From positions 1-38,094 of the IMG/VR virus record IMGVR_UViG_3300037827_000203: DNA of 38,094 nt, one strand, 5' to 3'. The notes beneath the pieces are model-generated. The model was given only the letters and a program-made list of their open reading frames with translations. It made no database searches and was not told the DNA's origin. The stretch comes from a virus. Position numbers and translations under genes: made by a program. This document shows, one piece after another, positions 26,006 through 37,600 of this stretch. The stretch's first letter is position 1. Every line of letters starts with the position of its first letter.

Positions 26006-26233
26006 TTAACACCGCCGCCAATAAGTCGCAGCCGCCTCAATTAATTCCTTCATCTCTTCGCTTCCTGCCCACGAGTAAAACCACTCTCGCAGGTGGCCTA
26101 CCTTCGGGTAATGTTCCAAGCAGTAGCCCAAACCGCTATCGTGTATCCTCTTTTTAACAGGCATCCCGCAGCGTGAATGCGTGCGGGGATCGGGCCATTG
26201 GCATCCTCGCGCGCGGCGGGTGTCGTTGCTCAT
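26006..26233 (-). CDS. Small zinc-like protein, paralog of the neighbouring fused domain
   Basis: The 75-residue product starts MSNDTRRARGCQWPDPRTHS and has likely ligands in CQW, RCG and YCLEH. A WFYSW-type segment closes the domain. The ATG at 26233 overlaps the stop of the beta-helix gene by 4 nt. It is homologous to the domain at 25796-25981. It may be a chaperone or adaptor for the tail proteins made next to it. Function not known. Confidence 0.72.
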   Translation of the reverse strand: MSNDTRRARGCQWPDPRTHSRCGMPVKKRIHDSGLGYCLEHYPKVGHLREWFYSWAGSEEMKELIEAAATYWRRC

Positions 26234-27879
26234 TGGATGGAAGCTCCCGAAGTAAGCTTGATTCCGCCCAGAGCGCTTGAACCTGTTGGGCCACCACTGC
26301 CTGCGTTGAATGCTCCCATGTCCCAAGCGGTGCTTGCAGGACGTGCGTTCCCAAGTTGGTCACTGTCTAATCCCGTAATGCTTAGGGACGTGAGGTTTAC
26401 TCCAACCGCCGCCGCTGCGCTTCCGCTTGACAACTGATATTCGGGAGTGCTGGACAGGTTCAGATTAGGATTTCCTGTTACCGTATTCGTGTCCTGGCTG
26501 GTCGATGTTTTCCACGCGCTCAAGGCGCAGACGGACCCACAAGTTGTGTTGTAGGCGAATGACGCCATCCCGAAGGCATCGTTATAATCCGAAGTAATGG
26601 TGCAACTTCCGCTCACGTTATAGGCGGCGCTCATTCCGACGAAAAGATTGTTTTTCATCGTGACGAGTGCTCCAGCTTCACACTGCATCGCGTCGTTCAA
26701 ATCGCTTCCATGACCGACGCTGTAGAATGTATTGTTATAAGCCGCCACCGTCGATCCCTCGAAAGCGAATATTCCATTGCCGCCCGCTCCCGTGTAAATG
26801 GCACTGTTAACGTCTTCGCTGATCGCTACGTTATTGAATACTGTCGCATTAATGCTGGTAGGAGCCGTACAACTTCCACCACCGTCGCATTCAATGTACA
26901 GTCCTGCGGTGAGACTATAGCCCATGGTTCCGTGGAAATAATTTCCGGCCACGGTGAAGTTGGTGATCGTCGCGCCACTCTGTTGCGTATACAGGTGGAC
27001 AAATTCGTGGTGGTTCGGACAACTTCCGCCGCAGGAGTTAGAGGTATCCCAATTCGCCATGTTGGAAAAATCATTGTTGTTTATCGAACCGCTCGTGATT
27101 GACGCCCCCGTCGTACCGGCCCCAACCTGTGCACCGACTTCAATATTCGTCATCCAATTATTGTCTACGTGCATCCCAGCATTTGAACCTTGGTAGGCGA
27201 GCAGCACACCGTTGAACGAATTGTTCACCTCGTTGTTGTGGACGTTTATGTTGCCGCCGCCCCCTCCGCCAGAGGGATACCACCAGACACAGGCGGAGTT
27301 ATTGATTCCGCTCGTCGTCTCATTGTTGGTGTTGTTTTGCACGGGCACGAACAGGTTCTGACAGTTCACGTTTCGCACCTCAATGTCGTGCGTCCCTGAA
27401 CCGAGATTTATTCCATGACTATTCGCTACTTGGTTGGCCAAAGACGCTCCATTGGCAGTCGCCTGAATCTCTCCATTACACGCCACATCAGCACTGTTTA
27501 CGTAACCACAGGGCGTAGATGTAGGGCTGCCATCGATCAAGATAAAGCCTTGTCCTGATATGGTGATGAAGCCCCCCGAACCCCAATACGGAGCGGTTGC
27601 ATTTGCTCCAGTGTCGAACCTTATGGTTATCAGGTTGCCGGAGGTGCCGCTGCCTCCAACCGAGATTGCTCCGCTTTCTCCGCCCGAGTACGTGAATGTA
27701 CCGCAGAGAAAGTAGGTATTCCCCGCTGTCCAGGTTATTGAAGCCACAGCAATCGCGGTCTGCGTTCCTCCGTTACAAGTTAGTGGTCCAGCGGTCTGCG
27801 CGACATAGACCGTGGCCGCGTGCGCGGTCTGCGCAAGGAGAAAGAGTGCCGCAAGAATCCAAATTTTTCTTAGTTGCAC
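26230..27879 (-). CDS. Secreted right-handed beta-helix protein
   Basis: The 549-residue product starts at a GTG ([20 protein letters not shown], a Sec signal peptide ending AHA) that overlaps the upstream stop by 10 nt. The body is a long series of beta-helix rungs with many asparagines and short hydrophobic strands (INLGSGTHDIEV, INVHNNEVNN, FNNVAISEDVNS), the fold of pectate lyases and phage tail spikes. It probably binds or cuts a polysaccharide. A secreted version inside a tail operon is unusual. No catalytic residues can be named from sequence. Confidence 0.83.
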   Translation of the reverse strand: MQLRKIWILAALFLLAQTAHAATVYVAQTAGPLTCNGGTQTAIAVASITWTAGNTYFLCGTFTYSGGESGAISVGGSGTSGNLITIRFDTGANATAPYWGSGGFITISGQGFILIDGSPTSTPCGYVNSADVACNGEIQATANGASLANQVANSHGINLGSGTHDIEVRNVNCQNLFVPVQNNTNNETTSGINNSACVWWYPSGGGGGGNINVHNNEVNNSFNGVLLAYQGSNAGMHVDNNWMTNIEVGAQVGAGTTGASITSGSINNNDFSNMANWDTSNSCGGSCPNHHEFVHLYTQQSGATITNFTVAGNYFHGTMGYSLTAGLYIECDGGGSCTAPTSINATVFNNVAISEDVNSAIYTGAGGNGIFAFEGSTVAAYNNTFYSVGHGSDLNDAMQCEAGALVTMKNNLFVGMSAAYNVSGSCTITSDYNDAFGMASFAYNTTCGSVCALSAWKTSTSQDTNTVTGNPNLNLSSTPEYQLSSGSAAAAVGVNLTSLSITGLDSDQLGNARPASTAWDMGAFNAGSGGPTGSSALGGIKLTSGASIQ

Positions 27880-30800
27880 GACTCGCTGACTCCCGCACCA
27901 GTCATGCAAACGCCTGCGGACCTTGTGCCGTCCATCCGCTTCACCACAATCGCATAGTGAATATTTGCCGCCGACACAGCCTGATTCGGGAAGCCATCGT
28001 ACCAAGACTGTGTGCCGACTGGAGGAGTTGCTATTAACTGCGGCTGTGCTGCCAGTTCTCCGCCGCTCAGTGCAACCGCCGCTCCTTCCCGGTAGTAAAT
28101 CTGATCGTAACGGTCGCCTGCTCCGCCCGCGTCGGTCCATGTAAGTTTGTAGCCTCCGATAGCCGTGTTCGATGTTGGAGGAGGACCACCGCTGCTGCTG
28201 TACGTTCCGAACGTGCAATCAATGTAGCTTCCTTGAGCGTTCGCGTTATAGTTCAGGAAGATGGTGGATTGAACCGTGGTCAAGTTGATGCAGCTTGTGG
28301 GCGTTTGCAGGAACATCTGACTTGCTGTGGGCTGAGTAGAGGAAGGTCCGAACGCCCAAATCTGCACCGCGTCCTGCCCGACCATTTCCAGATTGGGAGT
28401 GATAAGTACAGCACCCTGAGACGCCAAGGTGACATGGCCCATGTTGCCGACTGGCGTGCAGTTTGGATTTGTGTCTGCCGGGAAATCGAGAAACTTGCAG
28501 TAGGAAACTACGTACCAATATTCTCCGGTGAGACTTCCTGTTCCCGCAATCAAAGAGTGTGGGGCCGATGGCGTGCTGACTCCCGCGCAAGCTGTGGCGC
28601 ATGTGAGATATTGCGTAACCGCCATGCCGGTTACGTTACTGACTCCCGTGGGAGCGAAATGGACCGTTCCTTCTCCTTGCTCGACTGTCTGCGTGAATGT
28701 TCCCGAGGCATTCGCAATCTTGATGACGTTCGAGAGGTGATTCGATTCCTGACCGCTCCATTCCTGCGAGGTAATTCCGTAGCAGGCGTTGAGTCCGGTG
28801 GTCAGGGCTGCGTCTGTGTAGGTGTAAGCGGCTGTTGTGTATCCCGGTACGCCTGTTCCCCAATTCGCTGCGGTGACAGAGCTAAGTCGGGACCATGTTC
28901 CAGAGCAAGAGACTTGCTTGTAGACCCAGTAGAATTGCGTCTCACGATTCATCGGTGCGGCGGTGAAGGAGACAAGAGCAGAAGAGGATGAGCCCAGATG
29001 CACGGAGACAGGAGGGTCGGGACGGTGCGTGAAGAACTCCCAGCCCAGTAAAGTTCCGCATTGATTCCCGGTGAGAAACCCGCCTGCGCAGCTCGATAAG
29101 TAATACATCTGCGATGGCTGCATCGAGTAATTGAGTTTAGTTCCGTCCGGTGACTGCACGGGGCTCAGATCGTAACTGGGAATCAGGGTTGGCGCGGAAG
29201 TCCCCAGCGGCTGGCAGCCGAAATTATGAAGAACTGTCCGGGTTGTCGTGGCGAGGTTTTCCTCAGATAGAGTCTCGCTGTAGCAGCCGTTGGCATTCTG
29301 CCCCGGCATCACAATCAAATCGCTTCCCGCTCCTTCTCCCGAATCATGGCCAAAATAGGCAATGCGGTATCCGTCCCAAGCCAAGTGCCCAATGGTCGTA
29401 CCAGTCGCAGCCTGCCATGCAATCGTTACAGTAGGAAAGCGAAGATCGAAAACAAAGTTACCTCCGTTGGTCGTGCTGGTACAGGTATGCGGGGTCGTCT
29501 GCGGGCCGCTGGCATTGCAAAGTGCTTGCGAGTTGGTCGATACCAGATAGGGATTTGCGGCGCTGAAAGCTGGGTGGCCCCAGATATACATATTAGCCAC
29601 GGTGTTCGGAGACACAGCCGCAACGCTCCCGCCGCTAATTGTCCCGTTGAAGAAAATGGATTCACCGACCGCACCACCAGGACCGTAGAGCCAGGACAAT
29701 GTATTGGTTTGTGGCACGAACCACATATCGTGGAAACCGCGCTCGCAAGCGTCTGTCCCGTTGGGACCAGGGTCGCCAGTGACCGTATTGACACAATGCG
29801 GGTCGCCACCCGTATCCCAGCCGAAGTTTATCGTGCCCAGATTTGCATTCCACGTTCCAGCTTGGGTCGCGCAACTGGATGCCAATGTAGTGTAGCAATT
29901 GGTCAAATCGAAAGTCGTAATCTGCGGAGCGCAGGCTGGGACGATGGGGTAGCACTTGGAAACCGCCGCCGTTCCTGTGTCTGTTGCCGAGCTGACATTG
30001 CCGCTATTAATCGCAACCGTGAAAGTCTTGGCTGAGGCATTGACCGCTGTGACTGGATAGCCGTATATCGCCGTTCCGGTATCGGCTGCTGAGGTCACAG
30101 TTCCTGCTAAGGCAATCGAGAACGTTCCACTTCCTACCGCTGTCACCGTGGCATTCGATACGTTGAATGCTCCGCTGCCGTTCGTGGTGTTGTAAATAAT
30201 CCCCATCACAGCGCCGACAAGGGGAGCGGGAGTGCCGGTGTAGGTATAAGTCGCCGTGCCTCCGCTTGAAACTGTGTTCGTGATCGTCAGTGTCCCGCCT
30301 GCAATATTAAATACTCCGCTGCCGTTCGTGGTGCCGGTCACGGTGACAAAGGGACCGGCTACCGGAGCGCCGCTGGCATTGCTGTAGGTGTAGGTCGCCA
30401 CATCCGAGGCTAGAACTGTGTTGGTGACGGTGAAACTGAGGGAGGTAAAATTCGCGGTCTTTAATGTATACAGACTATCGGTAGGACCTCCGTTATAGGA
30501 AAAGGGACTAGGGCATTCAAATCCACAGTTCGGCCAACCTCCGGCTGGGTTCAACGTGTGTGTCGCAACGGATGTTCTGGTCTGAGTGTTCAGGTCGCAG
30601 ACATAGATGTTGGAGTTGTCGTTTGTGTTTATCCAGCTCGGATGATTTTTATCCATCGTGAAAGCGTATCCGATTGGTTTGCAGGTGGAAGCAAGTAGTT
30701 GCAGCGCACTTCCATTCGCTTGTTGTGAGTAAAACAGGCTCCCGCATCCTCCAGGAATGCAGTTGTAATCTGAAAAGGTTATCCACTTGCCGTCGAAACT

Positions 30801-31583
30801 CCGCGTCGGCCTGTTGATGGATGAACCTGCCGTGTCAGGCATCAGCACACCCTCACCCCAGTCATTATTGAAGGTGATAATCGACGCATCAATATTCGGG
30901 TCCGGCGGCACAGCTGTCTGCGTGATTCCGCTTACCGCAGACGAGAACGTATCCACGAAATTAATCAGCAAGGGCTGATAAGTGACTGGAGATGTTGCAA
31001 GAGCATAGGTGCTCCACGGGATGTTGTTGATCGGACCGAAGGTAGCGCAAGATGCCGTCACGCAAGCAAACTGAAATCTCCCGCGATGTGTCCAGTACTC
31101 ATTCAGATTATCAAGATAGGTGAAATTCACCGTGATCTGCGCGGCATTGGTTCCATCGGTGATGTTGATCGTTACCACTTGTGTTGAGGGATAGAGCGGA
31201 GGGGCATTGTAGAGGCAGACGGTGTTTGCAGCTGACCCGGCGCAGTTGATCTGTCCGAGCGGAGTTATAACTCCAGCCTGAGCGGTCGTGCTCACTGTCG
31301 AAACTGTGTCGCTATTCTGGTCCAACAGAGTCCAGGTGCAGGGCGAGCCGCTCGTACATCCTGACCCAGTGATCGTAATCGTGCTGCCCACGTAAAAGAC
31401 GCTGTTCACTCCCCCGCCTCCGCCCGAAGGGGAGCCGCCAGGATTCGGATAGGATAGCCCTGTTGTGATGGTTGAGCCGTTGAGCGATGCGTTGACTCCA
31501 ACCGTAGTGACGGTCGCGGTCGTCGCCCCACGCGCGACGAAAGCGCACAGAAGCAGCAAGAGTGTAATCTTCAGCTTCATCAT
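27870..31583 (-). CDS. Very large secreted protein with propeller-like and FnIII-like parts
   Basis: The 1237-residue product starts with a Sec signal ([20 protein letters not shown]). It contains beta-propeller-like strands ([14 protein letters not shown] and similar, around 270-340), and tandem Thr/Val-rich modules with the repeated TNGSGVFNI and TNGSGAFNV (about residues 410-500). An FnIII-like part near residues 890-970 follows. It has many cysteines, consistent with export. The ATG overlaps the stop of the preceding gene. Its role may be host-surface or capsule binding, and it may be part of a secreted tail-like apparatus or a lysogenic-conversion factor. Confidence 0.78.
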   Translation of the reverse strand: MMKLKITLLLLLCAFVARGATTATVTTVGVNASLNGSTITTGLSYPNPGGSPSGGGGGVNSVFYVGSTITITGSGCTSGSPCTWTLLDQNSDTVSTVSTTAQAGVITPLGQINCAGSAANTVCLYNAPPLYPSTQVVTINITDGTNAAQITVNFTYLDNLNEYWTHRGRFQFACVTASCATFGPINNIPWSTYALATSPVTYQPLLINFVDTFSSAVSGITQTAVPPDPNIDASIITFNNDWGEGVLMPDTAGSSINRPTRSFDGKWITFSDYNCIPGGCGSLFYSQQANGSALQLLASTCKPIGYAFTMDKNHPSWINTNDNSNIYVCDLNTQTRTSVATHTLNPAGGWPNCGFECPSPFSYNGGPTDSLYTLKTANFTSLSFTVTNTVLASDVATYTYSNASGAPVAGPFVTVTGTTNGSGVFNIAGGTLTITNTVSSGGTATYTYTGTPAPLVGAVMGIIYNTTNGSGAFNVSNATVTAVGSGTFSIALAGTVTSAADTGTAIYGYPVTAVNASAKTFTVAINSGNVSSATDTGTAAVSKCYPIVPACAPQITTFDLTNCYTTLASSCATQAGTWNANLGTINFGWDTGGDPHCVNTVTGDPGPNGTDACERGFHDMWFVPQTNTLSWLYGPGGAVGESIFFNGTISGGSVAAVSPNTVANMYIWGHPAFSAANPYLVSTNSQALCNASGPQTTPHTCTSTTNGGNFVFDLRFPTVTIAWQAATGTTIGHLAWDGYRIAYFGHDSGEGAGSDLIVMPGQNANGCYSETLSEENLATTTRTVLHNFGCQPLGTSAPTLIPSYDLSPVQSPDGTKLNYSMQPSQMYYLSSCAGGFLTGNQCGTLLGWEFFTHRPDPPVSVHLGSSSSALVSFTAAPMNRETQFYWVYKQVSCSGTWSRLSSVTAANWGTGVPGYTTAAYTYTDAALTTGLNACYGITSQEWSGQESNHLSNVIKIANASGTFTQTVEQGEGTVHFAPTGVSNVTGMAVTQYLTCATACAGVSTPSAPHSLIAGTGSLTGEYWYVVSYCKFLDFPADTNPNCTPVGNMGHVTLASQGAVLITPNLEMVGQDAVQIWAFGPSSTQPTASQMFLQTPTSCINLTTVQSTIFLNYNANAQGSYIDCTFGTYSSSGGPPPTSNTAIGGYKLTWTDAGGAGDRYDQIYYREGAAVALSGGELAAQPQLIATPPVGTQSWYDGFPNQAVSAANIHYAIVVKRMDGTRSAGVCMTGAGVSESCN

Positions 31584-34500
31584 TGGATTTGCAGGTGGAT
31601 AAGGGGCAACGTCGTCGATGCCGCCTGCGTCCCGCCTCCCACTCCCAACTCAAATGTTCCAGAGGTAGCAACCACGACTCCAACTTGCTGCCCGAGGGTG
31701 CAGGCCCCCAGACCTCCGCTGTCGGTTATCTGTCCTCCCGTCGAGCCAGTGCAGACAGTATGCCCCAGCGTGACGGCGGCGCTGGCGTTGATGAACATAT
31801 TTCCTTCGGAGATTACTAGGACTGGATTGGTGGTTGTGTAGGCGATTCCAAGGACGCTTGTTGAACTGGCGGCGCAATCAGCTACCGTGATGTTAGCCGA
31901 TTCACATTCAAGGTTCCATTTTGTGACGGTAGCACCGGCCAGATATTCGTCTGCGGTCCACCGAATGCCGGGTGTGCCGGTTGCGGAGGTAACTCCACCG
32001 GGTCGCGTCAAGACTGATCCGGCGGTGGTCGCGCCTGTTCCAGTCGAATCGCCGCCTTTAAGGACTAGGGCCGCACCGACAGAACCTCCGTTCGTTGTTT
32101 GGTCGTATCCGCCCCATACCGTCGTAGTGTTAGAGATCGAGCCTCGATATTGCCCGCTGGCAATGGAACCAAGGGCGTTCGTGCTACCGATACTGCAGCT
32201 CGCGGCACCGTTGCACTGAATGTTTCCCGAAGCGTCGAAGTACATATCTACGCCTATCTGACCAGACGCCGGGTTGAGCAAAATCCAGTTCGTGCCATTA
32301 TTGTAGAAAGTGGAATAGTACGCGCCTGCTGTGGCTCCGTAGTCTCCAGCCCGAAGCGCGATAAGCGTACCCGCAGAACCGAGCTTCAATATCGTTTCTG
32401 CGCCAGCACCATCAGCATTGAGCGTCGGCGTTGTGGTCGTGTTGGCGAGGTTCGTGAGTACATTGACCATCTGCCCTGTGGCGTTCGTCACGCCGCCAGT
32501 GCTAGAGGTAACGGTCATTACGTTCACCGAGCCTGCACCGGGGCCGAATGGAATGCCACCGCCTCCCGTTCCTACAAGAGCTGCCTCAGCCCCACCATTT
32601 TGACTGTATAGCAACTTGTGGGTAGTGGAATCCGCGCGAACATAATCAAAACCCGCCGTTGGAGTCCATCCGGTTGTGGTGGATTCGGTCATGCACACGC
32701 CGCCCGTGGCGGAGGTTCCTGCCGGTGTACAACCTGAGCCTGTTGAAACGCTCGCAGCAGAAAGAGGCTCGGTCGTTGAAACAGTAGTACCGTTGTCCGT
32801 GATGCTGGAAGCTGCTATGCAAGCCCCAGAGCCGCCGCCCTTCGGCAAAATGCCTGCCGCCAGAGTTGCGGATGTCGCCTCAACTGTGGTGCTGGTGAAG
32901 CAAGGAATCCCGCCAGAGTTAACCGTGCCGGAGACGGTCACGGGAAAGGCAGAGCCTCCACCACCGCTAGGTGTGGCCCACGTTCCATCCCCGCGCCAGA
33001 AGGTTGAGCTGGATGCGCTTGTGCCGCCGTTCAGGTTCGTGACTGGCAGGTTCCCTGTGATGGTAGCTCCCGCACCAAGATTAACCGTCTGCGAGGTATC
33101 GCTGCCGCCCAGTGCGCCACCAAGAGACAGGCACCCGATTACCGTGGTGGAAGCAGCGTTGCAGGCTATTGTGACCGTTTGACTGGCCTGCGATGGTGCG
33201 GCCATGCCTAGGCCGAAGGACTCGATAATTGCTCCGGTCAGGGCTGTGTTGGAGCCGTACTGCACCGATGAAACTCCGCCGCCGCTGCCGCACACTTGCC
33301 ACGTCGCCGCTGAAGTCGATGTGCTCGTGGGGCAATAGCCACTGCCTGCCGGTGCGCTGCCAATAGAGACTCCGCCGTAGCTCGTAGCGTTGATGGTGCC
33401 TGTGCCGCTGACGGTAATGGATGCGCCCGAGCCAACGACTCCCGCCATGGTTGTGTTCGTGCCACTGGTGAGCGCACTGAACGCCGAGCTTCCTCCGCCT
33501 CCGGCATTGTTGCAGTCAAAGAGCCAGTTATTAGCAACGAACGGGTCTACCGCTCCGCGGCAGGCTACCTGGGTTGCAACATTGAGAGTTGATCCGTGCG
33601 AGTGGCCAACGGTAACCGTCCAGCCTCCAGCAGGAGTGACGGTCAGTGTTTGCAAGCTGTGGTTGGTTATAAAGTACGAGAAGTTCGGAATCCCCAGCGT
33701 CGTTGGAGTGGGCAGCGTTTGGGTTACAGTCCCCGATGCGCTGAAATCCTGCTCCACGATATTTTGATTGTCTGCAGCCACCACGGTATCTGTGGTTGCA
33801 GCACCAGTGATAGCCCTGACTGTGACCTGGAAAGTTGGCAGATCGGCAAGGACGATTCCGCGAAATGAATACGCGCCCGTTCCGCCAGTCGAAGGACCGG
33901 CGAGGAATGAGTTCTGCGCTGCGGTTGAAGCTGTGAAGCTCAGAGCAGGAGTGGTGGTCGCGGTCGCTACGCTCGTCGTGAACAGCGGAGGCAAGGTACC
34001 CGCGCTGAAGGTCGTTACCGTACCGCTGCCACTCGCCGTAACCGTTATCGCAGGAGTCGTGGTCGGATTGGCTACCGTGCATCCGCTTACGCAGGAAACG
34101 CTGGTTACTGTGCCACTTCCCCCGCCCCCACCTCCCGCAGTCACCCACGCTCCCCGATCGTAAATGCGCAACGCTGGTATCGTGAGATTCCAGTAGACAG
34201 AACCTTCGGTGAATCCGATGATTTCGCTGTCCGAATAGGCGACGGAAAGGATTCCAGGCTGCACCTGAATTGCCGGAGGCGTTGCATTCAGCGTCTGCGT
34301 TGAACCTGTGATGGTCACTGGAGCGGTCGTGTAGCATTGGGCGGGATTCGCTTGCGGGCAGAACTTTACGAGCCACTGAGAGTTTACCGGAGTGATGGCT
34401 GTGTTTGAGGGGATGCTGACCGAGTACGTTCCCGAACTGGACAGTGAGCCAGTGATGGGCGCGTTGATATTGAATGCACCTCCTGACCAGGCGTAGGGGC

Positions 34501-34660
34501 CGACTGGGTAACTTGGGTTCGGCACGAACTGAAACGTATACGAGCCATTATTCCACGTCTGGCTGCCGACGTCGGTGACCGTGCCGCTTACCGTCGTTGA
34601 CTGCCCGAAAGCAGGAATCGCCAAGAGTGTGAGTGCGAGAGAGAGTAAGAGTTTTCTCAT
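31580..34660 (-). CDS. Large tail-fibre-like protein with a signal peptide
   Basis: The 1026-residue product starts [20 protein letters not shown], a Sec signal, at an ATG preceded by TAGGAG. The rest has the repetitive Gly/Thr/Ser/Ala-rich beta structure of tail fibres, with a characteristic block ([17 protein letters not shown], then [20 protein letters not shown]) found in fibre and spike proteins of many phages, and GTVTSV repeats. A C-terminal domain ends [10 protein letters not shown]. Fibre proteins are normally cytoplasmic until assembly, so the signal peptide is a surprise. The family call is strong; the export is a prediction. Confidence 0.82.
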   Translation of the reverse strand: MRKLLLSLALTLLAIPAFGQSTTVSGTVTDVGSQTWNNGSYTFQFVPNPSYPVGPYAWSGGAFNINAPITGSLSSSGTYSVSIPSNTAITPVNSQWLVKFCPQANPAQCYTTAPVTITGSTQTLNATPPAIQVQPGILSVAYSDSEIIGFTEGSVYWNLTIPALRIYDRGAWVTAGGGGGGSGTVTSVSCVSGCTVANPTTTPAITVTASGSGTVTTFSAGTLPPLFTTSVATATTTPALSFTASTAAQNSFLAGPSTGGTGAYSFRGIVLADLPTFQVTVRAITGAATTDTVVAADNQNIVEQDFSASGTVTQTLPTPTTLGIPNFSYFITNHSLQTLTVTPAGGWTVTVGHSHGSTLNVATQVACRGAVDPFVANNWLFDCNNAGGGGSSAFSALTSGTNTTMAGVVGSGASITVSGTGTINATSYGGVSIGSAPAGSGYCPTSTSTSAATWQVCGSGGGVSSVQYGSNTALTGAIIESFGLGMAAPSQASQTVTIACNAASTTVIGCLSLGGALGGSDTSQTVNLGAGATITGNLPVTNLNGGTSASSSTFWRGDGTWATPSGGGGSAFPVTVSGTVNSGGIPCFTSTTVEATSATLAAGILPKGGGSGACIAASSITDNGTTVSTTEPLSAASVSTGSGCTPAGTSATGGVCMTESTTTGWTPTAGFDYVRADSTTHKLLYSQNGGAEAALVGTGGGGIPFGPGAGSVNVMTVTSSTGGVTNATGQMVNVLTNLANTTTTPTLNADGAGAETILKLGSAGTLIALRAGDYGATAGAYYSTFYNNGTNWILLNPASGQIGVDMYFDASGNIQCNGAASCSIGSTNALGSIASGQYRGSISNTTTVWGGYDQTTNGGSVGAALVLKGGDSTGTGATTAGSVLTRPGGVTSATGTPGIRWTADEYLAGATVTKWNLECESANITVADCAASSTSVLGIAYTTTNPVLVISEGNMFINASAAVTLGHTVCTGSTGGQITDSGGLGACTLGQQVGVVVATSGTFELGVGGGTQAASTTLPLIHLQIQ

Positions 34661-34668
34661 GCCATCTC

Positions 34669-37600
34669 CTAAAAACATTTCCACGAGCCGCCCGCAGCGA
34701 ATGCGGATGCCGCAGTCGTTCCGCCGCCGACACATGTTTGTCCTTCGGCAGAAATAGCGGTTGAATCCGTCACATAAATAGATGTGCCCTTATAAGTCGA
34801 AGCCGAGGGCAGCGCTGCTACAGTAGTTCCCGCTGTAGTTGACGGGCAAAGATTCGGCTGCGTGCTGGTGATGTTCGCGCCGTCCCGAGCGTACAGGGCA
34901 AGTTCTGCCGCTGTCGCCGTGGGAATCGTGCACGCGGGCGTCTGCTCGTCGTGGAACAGGTTGGTTACGTTCGTCCCAGCCAGCGTGTAGCCCGCCTCCA
35001 TCACTGAGCCGTCAACCGCAAAAGCATTCGACCATTGAACGCAATCGGTAACGGGATAGCCTGCCGTGCCAGCGCAGCCGTAGGCTTCTATCTTTACGCC
35101 GTGCGTGTTGCGTGCAGACCCCACCACCAGACAATTAACACAGTGCTCACCGTCAAAGCTGTGAATGGTGATGGAGGCTGCGTCAATTGTCATGCAGGTG
35201 GTGGGTTCTGTCGTATCCGCTACGCCGTCGCAGGTGATGTGGTCGAACAGGATTTTGCCGATCAGCAAGGCACTGGCATCCCCGACCTGCATTCCCTTCG
35301 CTCCAGCGGAAGCAAGTCCGTTCAGGCCGATTATCGAGTTCCGGTACGGGCCGGAGTTCTGCGCCTGTGAACCGTGGATGTCTACAAGACCACCATCGCT
35401 GATTAGGTTGTCCCATCCGCAACCTTGCTGGCACCAGGTATTTTGTACCGTGATGCAACTTGCGATAGCGGTGCCTGCTGGGTCTACGCAAGTCACGCGA
35501 TAGGAGCCGTGCAGATACACGCCGAAGGAGGCTGTTCCGGTGACGCCAAGCTCCAGTACCGGGGTGCTCGTCGGGAAAGAATTAGCGGCCTGCAAAGAGA
35601 ATCCGCCAAACGGATAAGGAGTAGCCAGCCCCCAGCCGCAATCATTCGACATCGAGTAATGGGTAGGCATCACCATCGCAACAGATGTAACTACGTTCAG
35701 GTTGCACGGAGTGCGGATGCTTTCAACATAGCTGGCGCTCGAAGGAAGTGTCCCGCCCCAGAAGGAATTGGCAACGGTTTGCGTCCCACTGAAGGCCGTG
35801 ATGTCGATGATTGCGCCCAAAGGTGAGGCTGTATTCGCGATTGCTCGCACCGTCTGAATCTTCGTGCCTAAGTCCGCGCCTGCTGTCGTTGGCAGGACGT
35901 AATAAACATTGCCGTTCAATAGCGGGGTTGTGACTCCGGGCACAGTGATAGGATTCGTGGCGTTCAGGTTCTGCTGGTCGAACACCCAGCCCACGCAGGG
36001 CATGAACAAGCCGTTCGGCCCGTCATCATCGAGACGCCCACCATCGCATTCGATAGACTGACTCCCTGAACCTGTGACTTCTGAAGGATCGCCGCCCCCG
36101 TCGTTCTGCGGATTGTTCGCTACTCCGATGTAGTACGTCAAAAACATGTTCTGCCCAGCATCGCCTTCCATCGCTACAAGGGCTTGTTGCTCGGTGTCAA
36201 AGTGAACGTGATTCATGTATAGAGTCGGAAAGGAATTTCCGTTGTTGTTTTCAAACATGACAAAAGGGATGATACCACCTTGCCGGTAGGTGCTGTCGAT
36301 ATAGACTTGGTTCCCTCCGCCGTCCGTGCTTTTTGAGAAGATACCTCTGCGATTAAAGTTGCCGCCTTTCAGGATGATTCCGCTTGCTCCGTTCGAGGAG
36401 CTTCCTTCCAGTAGGACTAGAGGAGTCCAAGTCTGGTCTACCACCTGCCCCGGCCCGCCAGCAAAGGTGCACCAGTCGCACTCAAAGGGCATGGAAGTAC
36501 CCGGAGGCTCAAAGAGAGCAATGCCCATGTTGTCGTTGGCGTTGTTCCCTGTCTCGAACTGCAAGTTGAAGAACTTGCTGGTGAATTGCGAAGCACTGAC
36601 CATCAGCACTCCGTTTCCGTTCGAGGGGCCGAAGATAGCCAGGTTCGCCATGTAGAATGGGTAGCCATTGAAGAAGTGCATGTCGATGCAGGGATTTGAA
36701 TTGCAAGTGATGAGCGGAGGGCTGTCGTTTGCGAACGGAGGCAGATTTCCACTGGTGGTTCCTTTGTATGTTTCACCTGACCAACGTGTTCCGCTTACTG
36801 GAACTACCGGGGCATTGACGACAAGATTGCCAGCCTGAATAATTCCTGTGCCTCCAATCCCGACTGCACTGTTAATCGGGAAGGTTCCCACGGGAATGTA
36901 AATCCCCGCCACGGCGCTGGGACTAGCCACCGCCGCAATCTGAGCCTCTCCGATGGCGTTGTGATTGTCGAGGCGTACCGCCGTTCCACTGACGGATGTT
37001 GTCATCCCAAACTTCAGCGTGATGCCGGTGGTGCCGCCGCCAGCCTGCACGATATCGTCGTCAAGCTGAGGCTGCGCGGAACCAGCGGTGCAATTCGCGT
37101 TCGAGATGTACCACGGCACCACCGGATTCGCTGAAAGAGTCGCACCGAAATCCACGAAGCGAGTTGTGGTGGGCAGCGGAGTGCCGATGATGTGATAACT
37201 CGCGTCTCCGGGTCGCTCAACACAGACCCAGGAGCGATACGAACCACTCACGGCGGGAAGGGTCACGTTGTTCCCTGTAAAGTAAACGAGGGTTCCGCTA
37301 GCAGCGGTTGGAGTGGCCGTGCCGGAGTTCATAACAGTTTGGGTAGCTCCAGCCTGAGTCGAGTTGGTGATGGTCTGGATGATGTCCCACTGGCTGAGGT
37401 AGTAGCTATTCGCTCCGGCTGTCACATGCGCGAGGGCATATTGAGCAAGTCCATGTGCGGTTGAGGTGGTAAAGGAAAACACTTTTCCGGTTTGACTCGC
37501 TGCTGATAGGGCCAGGGTTACTTGGCCTAGCGTGGCTGGACCGTTGCAGTTGGTCGTTACTGGGCTTGCCGCTGTCACGCCGCCCAAAATATCTTCCGCG

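Noticed and set aside
27880-28218. Upstream extension of the beta-helix gene to 28218
   Set aside because: The extra 113 residues are arginine-rich, lie within the previous gene in another frame, and would bury a clean signal peptide in the middle of the protein.
32676-33182. 168-residue plus-strand frame antisense to the fibre gene
   Set aside because: The P/V/A-rich sequence mirrors the repetitive Gly/Thr codons of the opposite strand. No ribosome site or partner gene is seen.
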